NCBI GenBank assembly: GCA_049606855.1 | Contig: JBMYVY010000016.1 | Location: 1-34,146 of the forward strand | DNA: 34,146 bases | Origin: JBELHR01 sp049606855 | GTDB taxonomy: Bacteria > Bacteroidota > Bacteroidia > Flavobacteriales > Flavobacteriaceae | Direction of reading: 5' to 3' | Part shown: positions 15,785 to 23,812 of the stretch, one piece after another | Position numbering within the stretch: the stretch's first letter is position 1 | Layout of the letters: each line of letters starts with the position of its first letter | Notes under the pieces: generated by a model | Told to the model about the DNA's origin: nothing | The model's input: only the letters and a program-made list of their open reading frames with translations | Databases searched by the model: none | Position numbers and translations under genes: made by a program

Positions 15785-16486
15785 ATGAATATAGATATAA
15801 AATTCAACATGCATAGCGACGCAAGAGGCGGTGATCCGGACCAAAAGAGTCCTACTCTAAAGAAATACCACAAGTTATTATGGTCTAAAGAACTCCCCAA
15901 TGGCAAACCGCTAATGCTAACTGATAAACAACCCTACACCTATCTCTATCACAAATCAGAGCTTGGGGAATTCAGATTTGGTAGTGATCTAATTGTACAT
16001 TCCTATATAAATCATTATCGTAAAAAATGGTTAACTTCTCAAATCCAAGAGGAGGTTCAGGAATTAGAAAACACGGGCTCAACTATTGGAGGATACAGTA
16101 TCTTTCCAAATAACAGGATTGATGGAAAGCATACAATTAATCAAGCTAGAGGAGTCAACAGACTTATAGATGATCGTTTTGACCTCACACTAGAATGTAT
16201 TCGAAAACATTATTTGGATGAGAAAAGCCCATTAAGTGATGTTTTAAGTAGATATAAATACTTTTTTGATCTTTTTGAAAGCTTTGAAAACTATGTGGAG
16301 TTTTTTCTTCTTCAAGATCTAATTGATAACAGAGGAGCTATCAAATTCTATTTAGAGTTCAATAATTTTGAAACACCTCCTGCCTTTACCAAGGTCGATG
16401 ATTACCTAAAGTACAAGGAAAGAATGATGGCATTCATTCAAAACCGAAATCAGAGAATTAATAAATATGCAAGACAAAAGAATTAA
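15785..16486 (+). CDS. DUF6994-like hypothetical protein, last gene of the operon
   Basis: This 233-aa soluble protein has the pattern I associate with DUF6994: an N-terminal strand followed by DPDQKSPTLKKYHKLLWSKE, PNGKP, YLYHKSELGEFRFGSDLIVHSY, then a C-terminal helical part with many aromatic residues (YKYFFDLFESFENYVEFF). Its function is unknown. It starts 3 bases after the HNH stop and ends 16 bases before the convergent methyltransferase gene, closing the nine-gene operon. No terminator hairpin fits in the gap, so transcripts of the two strands probably overlap. The family assignment is from memory and should be treated as moderate. Confidence 0.68.
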   Translation: MNIDIKFNMHSDARGGDPDQKSPTLKKYHKLLWSKELPNGKPLMLTDKQPYTYLYHKSELGEFRFGSDLIVHSYINHYRKKWLTSQIQEEVQELENTGSTIGGYSIFPNNRIDGKHTINQARGVNRLIDDRFDLTLECIRKHYLDEKSPLSDVLSRYKYFFDLFESFENYVEFFLLQDLIDNRGAIKFYLEFNNFETPPAFTKVDDYLKYKERMMAFIQNRNQRINKYARQKN

Positions 16487-16502
16487 ACACTTATATTCTT
16501 TT

Positions 16503-17723
16503 TTAGTCAAGTTTATTTAAAAAATCAACAAGGCTCAACCCTAATGAATAGGCCAAGTTTACTGGAACTGCATTACCAATCTGTTTATACTGTTGTCCTT
16601 TTGCTCCCATGAATATCCAGTCATCTGGAAACGTCTGTATCCTCGCACTTTCTCTTATCGTTAACGGTCGGGTTTCAACTGGGTGACATCTTTCCGTTTG
16701 TTTCATTGCTGGAGAACAAACAAGCGTAAGAGATGGTTTATTCATCGCAAGTCTTCTTGCTAATCCCGTCTTACCTCCACCAAGAAAATAACTCCCTCCC
16801 ATATACTCTCTTTGCAACTCGTCGGATAAATCTCTCCAATACCCGCCTTCAGGAACCTCCTTCATGATTTCTTTCTTTCTTTCCGGATAAGAAACACCAT
16901 CACTTTTTGGAACATCTTGATCGTATAAAACCCCCTTCTTAAATGCATCAGAAACTGTTAACACCTTCTTGTATTTTTGAGGAAAGACAAATTCGCCAAC
17001 TCTGGGAGCCAAATCGTTTCTTACCCCAACAAGTATCAATCTTTCTCTCTTTTGTGGAACCATATAGTACATTGCCTTTAGAACCCTTGGCTCTATCAAC
17101 GTATACCCAAGTTCTTTTATGGATTCTTTAATAACTTCAATAGTCCTACCTTTGTCGTGATTTAACAATCCTTTGACATTTTCTCCAATAAACACTTTAG
17201 GTTGAACCTCTTTTATGCATCTTGCAAAATCAAAAAACAAAGTACCCCTAGTATCTTCAAAACCTAATTTTTTACCGGCGCTAGAAAAAGCTTGACAAGG
17301 AAAACCTCCAGTAACAACATCTACTTTACCCTTGTATTCAGAGAAATTAACGTTTTGAATATCTCCTTCAACCACATTCCAATTAGGCCTATTATGTCTT
17401 AAAGTTTTACATGCGTTTTTTTCAAACTCATTTAATAACACGTGATGAATTCCGGCTTTTTCCATTCCTAAAGCCATTCCACCAGCACCTGCAAATAACT
17501 CTATTGACGTATATTCTTTCTTCGGTTTAATTTTAATAAAATCATCCCATTTTGAATTTAAAACTTCATTGGCAGAACTAAACTTTAATAGAGTCTCTTT
17601 ATCATAGTATTTAACACCATCATATTTTGAAGGACATAATCTACCATTAACCGCCCATGTTTGCAACCTCCCTAATGGGACATCTAATAAATTACTCACC
17701 TCAACTTCATCTAACAAATCCAT
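16503..17723 (-). CDS. DNA (cytosine-5) methyltransferase of a type II R-M system, with N-terminal HTH
   Basis: This 406-aa protein has an N-terminal MerR/excisionase-like helix-turn-helix (about 1-48, EVSNLLDVPLGRLQTWAVNG). It is followed by the m5C methylase motifs in order: I (ELFAGAGGMALG, 75-86), IV with the catalytic C143 (GGFPCQAFSSAG), VI (GENVKG, 180-185), VIII (QKRERLILVG), a target-recognition region at about 235-345, IX (RPLTIRESARIQTFP) and X (QIGNAVP). It transfers a methyl group to C5 of cytosine in its target site, protecting the host from the partner nuclease. The endonuclease gene ends 2 bases upstream, so the nuclease is transcribed first. The HTH probably represses the operon, as known for M.SsoII-type enzymes. 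Confidence 0.93.
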   Translation of the reverse strand: MDLLDEVEVSNLLDVPLGRLQTWAVNGRLCPSKYDGVKYYDKETLLKFSSANEVLNSKWDDFIKIKPKKEYTSIELFAGAGGMALGMEKAGIHHVLLNEFEKNACKTLRHNRPNWNVVEGDIQNVNFSEYKGKVDVVTGGFPCQAFSSAGKKLGFEDTRGTLFFDFARCIKEVQPKVFIGENVKGLLNHDKGRTIEVIKESIKELGYTLIEPRVLKAMYYMVPQKRERLILVGVRNDLAPRVGEFVFPQKYKKVLTVSDAFKKGVLYDQDVPKSDGVSYPERKKEIMKEVPEGGYWRDLSDELQREYMGGSYFLGGGKTGLARRLAMNKPSLTLVCSPAMKQTERCHPVETRPLTIRESARIQTFPDDWIFMGAKGQQYKQIGNAVPVNLAYSLGLSLVDFLNKLD

Positions 17724-17725
17724 AA

Positions 17726-18469
17726 CTAAAATTTAAAATTTTGAAACCCTTCATATTTCTCAAACGATAGCAAATAGATACTGGTTAACAAATCTGAAGA
17801 TAAGTCATTCAATTCTTTAAATACCGTGTTTTTCTTTTTCCGTGTTTTTATATCACCAACGACATCCTCGATAACACGAGGAAGAATCAAACATAATTTT
17901 TGAAAAGCATCTTTCTCACCTGTCACCATTTCATAAAACTTATCAATGGAAACTCTCCTAATATTTTCATGACAATCCTGCTTGATTTTATCCAAAGTTA
18001 CGACCCAAGGAGTGTTTTGACTTTCTTTTGCAATAATCTCAACTAAAAGACATTTTGCTGAACTATCCCTTATTATTGTATTCTGAAAACGCATATATGT
18101 CTTTTGACTTGACGAAGAATTCATTGTATTATGCTTATTTTTCATTTCTACATAAATTTTTTTCTCCTTGTTCTCTATATCATACCCTTCCTTCGGCACT
18201 ACCCAATCATCCGAGAAGTATTTAAAAATATTTTGATGAAAATACCCTATCTGATTTGAATTTGTCTTATCTAATTGACGTAATACTTCATTTTCAATTG
18301 TCTCATGATAACTTTGTTTATAAACTATTGAGTCAAAAGTTAATTTAATTGGATCAATTAAATTCTTATTAAACTTTTTCAAATCCATTTCGAAGCTGTA
18401 AGCCTTAACTGTCTCTAAAACGTGATTGTACAAATCTTTATTTGAAATGAAACCTAAATTGTAATCCAT
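17726..18469 (-). CDS. Type II restriction endonuclease, Eco47II/Sau96I family
   Basis: This 247-aa protein has a PD-(D/E)XK core seen as D97, then E108-M-K110 in IYVEMKNKHNTMNSSS. That segment is characteristic of the Eco47II family (isoschizomers of Sau96I, target GGNCC). The preceding IFKYFSDDWVVPKEGYDI also fits. The ATG at 18469 is chosen; a TTG 14 codons upstream is in frame but falls at the promoter box. The partner m5C methyltransferase follows after 2 bases. The target GGNCC is inherited from family knowledge, not shown here. It is strongly AT-rich (17 of 60 G+C at 17761-17820 by hand count), as common for mobile R-M genes. Confidence 0.82.
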   Translation of the reverse strand: MDYNLGFISNKDLYNHVLETVKAYSFEMDLKKFNKNLIDPIKLTFDSIVYKQSYHETIENEVLRQLDKTNSNQIGYFHQNIFKYFSDDWVVPKEGYDIENKEKKIYVEMKNKHNTMNSSSSQKTYMRFQNTIIRDSSAKCLLVEIIAKESQNTPWVVTLDKIKQDCHENIRRVSIDKFYEMVTGEKDAFQKLCLILPRVIEDVVGDIKTRKKKNTVFKELNDLSSDLLTSIYLLSFEKYEGFQNFKF

Positions 18470-18488
18470 AGTTATATATTTTAATAGA

Positions 18489-18496
18489 CAAATATA
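18489..18496 (-). promoter_or_regulatory. -7 box of the restriction-modification operon
   Basis: Minus-strand TATATTTG matches TAnnTTTG, 20 bases upstream of the endonuclease ATG. No TTTG lies at the expected -33 position, which could make the promoter weak or activator/repressor dependent. The HTH of the methyltransferase could act here. Confidence 0.5.
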
Positions 18497-18602
18497 TAAA
18501 TACTGCAACAATAGATAATGCTAAACATAACGAATTATAAAATTCTGATGACTATTTTTTGGAAAACGAAATTGAGTATCTTTATCTAAACTTTAAAGTT
18601 AA

Positions 18603-20618
18603 ATGAACGATATAAATCACTTTGAAAACGTAAAAAGCAAGTTCTCAAATCACAATTTCAAGAGCTACATAGAAACCTTAAGGAAACTTTTATTGGAATT
18701 AAAAATAGATAAAGCTGATCCTAGAGTTGCTTTTACTCTAAACAAGAACAAACTACAATTTATCATTGGGAGACGATATTGTTTCAATCTAGAAAACACA
18801 AACAACAAAGAACATTATCTAGTAATTTCAAAGACTCCTTTAAGTAACGATTCTGGAATGTTTGGAGGAAGAAAACCTCAACCCTATTATTCTTATATAA
18901 ATAATTTAAACTTCGATGTATCTAAATGGAAAATGATTATTCAGACAATGAAAAACGAACTGATAAATACGCAAAATTCAAATCATAGGCAAAGTACAGA
19001 CTCTGATTTCAATGATTATGTTTTTTCTGAATCTCAAAAAGAATCTTTTTTTAAAAATATTTTCAAATTTCTAAAACAAGCCAATACGAAAAATTTAAAA
19101 TTCAAAGAGTTTACGCTAAACTATAAAAACACAAAAACAAGAGCAAGCTTTGGAAAAGGAACCCCAGCCAAAATTCCATGGATAGCATTCTTAAGATTTA
19201 ATCAAACAATGTCTAACGGGATATATCCCGTATACTTATATTTTAAAGATAAAGGTCTCTTAATCCTGACTTATGGAATTAGTGAAACTAACCCTCCAAA
19301 TACTTCTTGGGACTTAAAAGATCCTCAAACGATCAATGATTATTTTGTTAAGCGCTTTTCAGAAAAACCCGACCGCTACGGGACTTCATTTGTATACAGG
19401 GTCTATAAGGTAGATAATCTTCCAGATCCTGAGGTTATGGATCAAGATTTAAATGGAATAATCAATGAGTATCATCAAATATTTGATAAAAACTCAACAC
19501 AAACCGAACAAGAAACTTCTCAGACTATGAATAACTCTGAATTCATCCAAGCATCAACCTCAGCAGGCCTCAAATTCTCTGAACCCTTAGTCAAACGTTT
19601 CACAGCTTCTTTGATGACTAAACCTTTTTTAATTTTAAGCGGTTTGTCAGGTTCTGGGAAGACTAAATTGGCTCAGGCTTTTTCGATGTGGATTTCAGAG
19701 TCGGAAGATCAGTATTGTATTGTTCCGGTTGGAGCAGATTGGACCAATAGAGATCCGATTCTAGGATATGTCAATGCCTTAGATGATGAGAAATATGTTT
19801 ATCCTGAAAATGGAGCTTTGAAGTTAATGCAAAGAGCCAATGAGGATGAGACTAGACCTTACTTTTTGATTCTAGATGAGATGAACCTATCCCATGTGGA
19901 ACGGTATTTTGCAGACTTTTTATCGGTGATGGAATCTAAAGATAAGTTTAGGCTTCATGAGGGAGATAAAATTGAAGAACCTCCTAAATCCTTAGGTTGG
20001 CCCGACAATCTTTATGTCATAGGTACGGTCAATATTGATGAGACCACTTATATGTTTAGTCCTAAGGTTTTGGACAGAGCGAATGTGATTGAGTTTAGAG
20101 TAAAAGAAGAGGATATGGAGGTTTTCTTAACTCAGAACCACAAAGTAGACATGATTCAATTAAAACACCAAGGTAAGAATCAAGCAGCCGACTTTTTAGC
20201 GCGTGCTTCGGAAGCAACTAGTGTTGATTTAGATGATAAACAACAAATAGTTTTAATGAATTTCTTTAGAGAGCTTTCTAAACTTGGAGCGGAATTCGGA
20301 TATAGAACGGCCTCTGAGATAACGAGATTTTTGGACCGTATCGCTAAACTGGAAGACAGTACGAAGATTACAGATGATCATTTAGATTATGCTATTATTC
20401 AAAAGCTACTTCCTAAGTTGCATGGATCACGAAATAAACTCGTGAAGGTTCTAGAAGTTCTCGGTAAGAATTGCCTTGAAACCCCTGAGACTGAAAATAA
20501 GGTATTCACTAAAGATATTAGTGAAGAGGATATTCGTTTTAGTTTGAGTTATGAGAAACTAGCCCGCATGCACAAAAATGCTATAGACAATGGATTCGCC
20601 AGTTTTGCAGAGGCATAG
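18603..20618 (+). CDS. McrB-like AAA+ NTPase with MrcB/DUF3578 N-terminal domain
   Basis: This is the 671-aa NTP-dependent motor of an McrBC-like restriction system. Residues about 1-110 are an unassigned domain. Residues 125-290 resemble the MrcB N-terminal (DUF3578) domain (TPAKIPWIAFLRF, GIYPVYLYFKDKGLLILTYG), which probably reads the DNA. The AAA+ module follows: Walker A GLSGSGKT (347-354), Walker B LILDEMN (422-428), and the McrB signature GTVNIDET. McrB-type rings hydrolyse GTP (some relatives ATP), translocate DNA and recruit the McrC nuclease. The gene is divergent from the R-M operon and overlaps the McrC-like gene by 29 bases. Its first 900 bases are far more AT-rich than the rest, suggesting a chimeric gene. 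Confidence 0.9.
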   Translation: MNDINHFENVKSKFSNHNFKSYIETLRKLLLELKIDKADPRVAFTLNKNKLQFIIGRRYCFNLENTNNKEHYLVISKTPLSNDSGMFGGRKPQPYYSYINNLNFDVSKWKMIIQTMKNELINTQNSNHRQSTDSDFNDYVFSESQKESFFKNIFKFLKQANTKNLKFKEFTLNYKNTKTRASFGKGTPAKIPWIAFLRFNQTMSNGIYPVYLYFKDKGLLILTYGISETNPPNTSWDLKDPQTINDYFVKRFSEKPDRYGTSFVYRVYKVDNLPDPEVMDQDLNGIINEYHQIFDKNSTQTEQETSQTMNNSEFIQASTSAGLKFSEPLVKRFTASLMTKPFLILSGLSGSGKTKLAQAFSMWISESEDQYCIVPVGADWTNRDPILGYVNALDDEKYVYPENGALKLMQRANEDETRPYFLILDEMNLSHVERYFADFLSVMESKDKFRLHEGDKIEEPPKSLGWPDNLYVIGTVNIDETTYMFSPKVLDRANVIEFRVKEEDMEVFLTQNHKVDMIQLKHQGKNQAADFLARASEATSVDLDDKQQIVLMNFFRELSKLGAEFGYRTASEITRFLDRIAKLEDSTKITDDHLDYAIIQKLLPKLHGSRNKLVKVLEVLGKNCLETPETENKVFTKDISEEDIRFSLSYEKLARMHKNAIDNGFASFAEA

Positions 20619-22812
20619 GAAATATGAAGTCTCTATTCCTCTTGACGAGATAAAGGAGGGGCTTTGCTTGAAGATTTATTCAAAGACTAAGAGCATCGAA
20701 GAGGTGGAGTCTGAGGGGGATGAATTGGAAGCACCTGTGCAATTGGTTGAGGGACATTTCTATGATTATGAATTCTCTGATGAAAAATATCGCTTTGACA
20801 AACATGTGATCGTGGATCCTCATTCGAAGAAGCCTTATATAGGGAAATTACAACCTAATATCTATGTGGGGACCATCCCGCTGAAGGTTTTGGGCCCTGG
20901 GGGCCTGCATGTGGAAACTTATCCTATAGAGGTGCAGTCTATCAAGTCTTCCTATCGCGAGGATTATCGTTTTATGCTTGGGGAGATTGTCGATCAGGCT
21001 ATAGAATTGATTCTGAATTCCAGTGAGGACATCACTCAGAACCTTTCCCCTGACTATTCCAGTAATGACAAGGCGAAGGACTATCAGAAGTTCACTTTTA
21101 TCCGTTCCATTTTAGAGAATGAGTCCTTTTTTGAGGCGATTCATCAAATCTGTAGCAATCCTACGACCAAGTGGGTGGAGCAAGAGGAGAGTCAGGACAT
21201 TCGCAAATTGCGCCGTATCTCCAATAAGGATTTACAACAGGCGATGCGCGGGGCAAATCAAACTAAATTAAATAATGCGAGACTCAATGCCCTAGGGCTA
21301 AAATCTCTCGCGACTCACATACATAGCTCCCGAAAGGTAGACAGTGTAGACACTTCAGAAAACCGCTTTGTGAAGTATGTTCTCTTCCAGTTCTCCCAAT
21401 TCTGCGGAGCAATTAAAAAAAGAGTCAAAAATGACTCCCAACTTTACATCGAAGCTTCTCGTTACGAACAGCGTCTAGAACAATGTCTGCAACACAGTCT
21501 TTTCTCCGAGGTAGGAAACATTCAACAAGTAAATTTCAATAGCCCGGTTTTACAACGCAAGTCGGGATATAGAGAGGTACTCAAGTCCTGGCTCATGTTT
21601 GAAATCGCAGCCAAACTCACCTGGACCGGTGGAGACGATGTCTATGCCGCTGGAAAGAAAAACGTAGCTGTACTCTATGAATATTGGGTGTTCTTTAAAC
21701 TGCTCAAGCTCTTACAATCGACTTTTCATATCACCGCTAAATCCCTTAAAAATCTGATTGGAACGAGTGGCTCAGGTGGTCTCGACTTTAACATTAAAAA
21801 AGGGACATTTATTCCACTCAAAGGAAGCTACAATTCAGGCTCTCGAGATCTGACTATTGAATTCAGCTTCAATAAAACCTTCTCGCGAAACAAGGATTAT
21901 GACCGAGCTGGAAGCTGGACGGTAAACATGATCCCGGACTACACGCTCTCTATTTGGCCTACTGAATTCGGAAAGGCAGCCGAGGCTGAAAAAGCAAACG
22001 AAATCGTCCACATACATTTCGATGCCAAATACAAAATCAAGCATATTGATCTCTTAAAAGAAAGCAACTCGGACGAGGAGGAAAACACCTCCCCTAACTC
22101 AAGAGACTTCAAGCGTATCGATCTTTTAAAGATGCATGCCTATAAAGACGCTATCCGTCGTACCGCAGGAGCTTATGTCCTATATCCTGGAGAAAAAGCA
22201 GGTAATCCTCTTCGTGGATTCCATGAACTACTCCCGGGCCTTGGAGCATTCACTCTTCGACCAAATAAAGACAATGATGGATCTAAAGATTTAAATAAAT
22301 TTATTTTAGATATCATAGAGCATTTTGAAAACCGCTCCACCCATCGCGAGCGCATCGCCTATGCAAATCACACCATCTTAAAAACTGAAAACAACTATAA
22401 GAGTGATGGAATCTCATTACCCGAGCTCATCAAGGATGAAAAACTCATCCCAGATGACACAGCGGTAATCATGGCCTATAGCGTTGCTGAAAGTCCTGAA
22501 GAACTTACTCATGAATTCCATATTCCAATAGACTCCGACACCGCTACAAGCATCTCAGAAATCACTCAAGCTCGATTCTTAATGCGTTATTCTGATGAGG
22601 AGCATTATACCAACAAGCTCTTTTATATCGCCTCAAACAAACCCCGTATATCTTCTAGCGACTCAGGTGGGCTAAATATAGAAGTGGATTTAGAATCCAT
22701 AGACGAAAAATCACTCACTGAAGCCCCATGGTCACCTACTTCATGGCCAGAATTCTCTACCAGAAAACCCGTAGGATACCCATTTAGTGTAAAACTTTCT
22801 AAATTGCTATGA
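20590..22812 (+). CDS. McrC-like DUF2357 nuclease subunit
   Basis: This 740-aa protein is the expected partner of the McrB-like motor. Its N-terminal DUF2357 region (to about 330) includes the strand-rich start and the segment SRKVDSVDTSENRFVKYVL typical of the family. The nuclease core is PD-(D/E)XK: P449-D450 in MIPDYTLSIWP, and D478-A-K480 in HIHFDAKYKIK. An arginine-containing, helical C-terminal part follows (LLKMHAYKDAIRR). It cuts DNA when brought to it by the translocating McrB ring. The ATG at 20590 overlaps the McrB end by 29 bases; the stop overlaps the Nudix start (ATGA). All predicted catalytic residues are present. Confidence 0.88.
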   Translation: MDSPVLQRHRKYEVSIPLDEIKEGLCLKIYSKTKSIEEVESEGDELEAPVQLVEGHFYDYEFSDEKYRFDKHVIVDPHSKKPYIGKLQPNIYVGTIPLKVLGPGGLHVETYPIEVQSIKSSYREDYRFMLGEIVDQAIELILNSSEDITQNLSPDYSSNDKAKDYQKFTFIRSILENESFFEAIHQICSNPTTKWVEQEESQDIRKLRRISNKDLQQAMRGANQTKLNNARLNALGLKSLATHIHSSRKVDSVDTSENRFVKYVLFQFSQFCGAIKKRVKNDSQLYIEASRYEQRLEQCLQHSLFSEVGNIQQVNFNSPVLQRKSGYREVLKSWLMFEIAAKLTWTGGDDVYAAGKKNVAVLYEYWVFFKLLKLLQSTFHITAKSLKNLIGTSGSGGLDFNIKKGTFIPLKGSYNSGSRDLTIEFSFNKTFSRNKDYDRAGSWTVNMIPDYTLSIWPTEFGKAAEAEKANEIVHIHFDAKYKIKHIDLLKESNSDEEENTSPNSRDFKRIDLLKMHAYKDAIRRTAGAYVLYPGEKAGNPLRGFHELLPGLGAFTLRPNKDNDGSKDLNKFILDIIEHFENRSTHRERIAYANHTILKTENNYKSDGISLPELIKDEKLIPDDTAVIMAYSVAESPEELTHEFHIPIDSDTATSISEITQARFLMRYSDEEHYTNKLFYIASNKPRISSSDSGGLNIEVDLESIDEKSLTEAPWSPTSWPEFSTRKPVGYPFSVKLSKLL

Positions 22813-23204
22813 AACCCCTCCAAGTAGTCTGCGCCATAATCCACTATCAAAATCGCATTTTGTGTTGCAAGCGCAAGGAGGATCCTCGTAAGTCCATTTC
22901 TGGGAAATGGGAGTTTCCTGGGGGGAAGGTGGAAAAAGGGGAAACGCATCAGGAGGCTTTGGCACGGGAGATTAAGGAAGAACTCAATCTCGATATTGTG
23001 GTGGGTGATTTGCTGACCACGGTGGTGCATCACTATGAAGAATTCAGCCTGGAGCTCCATGGCTATAATGCTCAGGTAAATGAGATTGCCGGACTTGAAA
23101 TTCGCGAACATGCCGAGATTAAATGGCTGGAACGCTCATCGCTCCAAACCCTCGACTGGGCAGCCGCAGATATACCAATTATGCAAAAATTATCCTTAAT
23201 TTAG
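22809..23204 (+). CDS. Nudix hydrolase (MutT/8-oxo-dGTPase-like)
   Basis: This 131-aa protein has a complete Nudix box, G39-x5-E45-x7-R53-E-x2-E57-E58, preceded by the MutT-like WEFPGGK segment and a KRKEDP loop. Such enzymes hydrolyse nucleoside diphosphates linked to another group, for instance 8-oxo-dGTP. The start overlaps the stop of the McrC-like gene (ATGA), so it is co-translated with the restriction genes. It could sanitise nucleotides, hydrolyse modified dNTPs made by phages, or be an ordinary mutT caught in the operon. A weak hairpin (GGTGT at 23260-23264 with ACACC at 23272-23276) follows without a U-tract. Confidence 0.88.
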   Translation: MKPLQVVCAIIHYQNRILCCKRKEDPRKSISGKWEFPGGKVEKGETHQEALAREIKEELNLDIVVGDLLTTVVHHYEEFSLELHGYNAQVNEIAGLEIREHAEIKWLERSSLQTLDWAAADIPIMQKLSLI

Positions 23205-23316
23205 TGGTTTCGGCTCAAAATAAGATAATTTATGACTAAATCTGGGGTTTTGGAGGGCTGGTGTAAACAAAACACCCTGTGCATCGTCTCCTTATAAAAA
23301 TCCTTATCTTCATTTT

Positions 23317-23766
23317 ATGAATCGCTTCAAATTTATTCTAGCCAACATAGCTTGGCTGCTTGCCCTAAGTCTACTGCTAAGCTCATCAGAACTGCTGAGC
23401 ATCGGTCTGGACTCCGATGGAAAATTGCCCTTAGGAACCCTGATCACTTGGTGGGGATTCATAGGACTGGCCTATGTGTCAACCCGAAGTATATCCATTT
23501 TGCGCATGCCTAACTCGATTTGGGAGAAGTCAATTTCAGTCCTGGGTACAACAGGGTTTTATGCAGCATGTATTTGGCCTCTATTGGGCTGGCTATTGGC
23601 AGGGAACTTGAGTTTTGAATTCACCAGTGCGGCGCCAGGCTTTAGAGGTAGCCCAGAAGCGAGTGTGTGGTTCTGGGATTTGAATTATGCGATTCCATTT
23701 GTATGTTTAATTGCCTTTATAACAGGGGGAGCAACGATGCTCTTAAGGCGGTTTAGAGGGAAGTAA
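23317..23766 (+). CDS. Hypothetical four-helix membrane protein
   Basis: This 149-aa protein has four predicted membrane segments: about 5-28 (ANIAWLLALSLLL), 42-58 (LITWWGFIGLAYV), 72-96 (including TTGFYAACIWPLLGWLLAG) and 122-143 (YAIPFVCLIAFITGGATMLL). A loop of about 25 residues separates the last two. No family is recognised. It lies 112 bases after the Nudix gene and 46 before the M23 peptidase gene, outside the likely defence island. Confidence 0.7.
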   Translation: MNRFKFILANIAWLLALSLLLSSSELLSIGLDSDGKLPLGTLITWWGFIGLAYVSTRSISILRMPNSIWEKSISVLGTTGFYAACIWPLLGWLLAGNLSFEFTSAAPGFRGSPEASVWFWDLNYAIPFVCLIAFITGGATMLLRRFRGK

Positions 23767-23812
23767 GGGTGAATAACAACCTCTTACACAGAAGCAGCTT
23801 TAATGAACTAAA

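Noticed and set aside
18577..18584. TATCTTTA as promoter of the mcrB-like gene
   Set aside because: It deviates from TAnnTTTG in the last base, and the nearest TTTG (18558-18561) is only 15 bases away rather than 19.
22623..23111. 162-codon minus-strand frame across the McrC/Nudix boundary
   Set aside because: It is antisense to two well-supported coding sequences and has no recognisable motif or start context; it is a shadow frame.
23260..23276. Hairpin GGTGT/ACACC after the Nudix gene as a terminator
   Set aside because: The stem is only 5 bp and is followed by CTGTGCATC rather than a U-tract.
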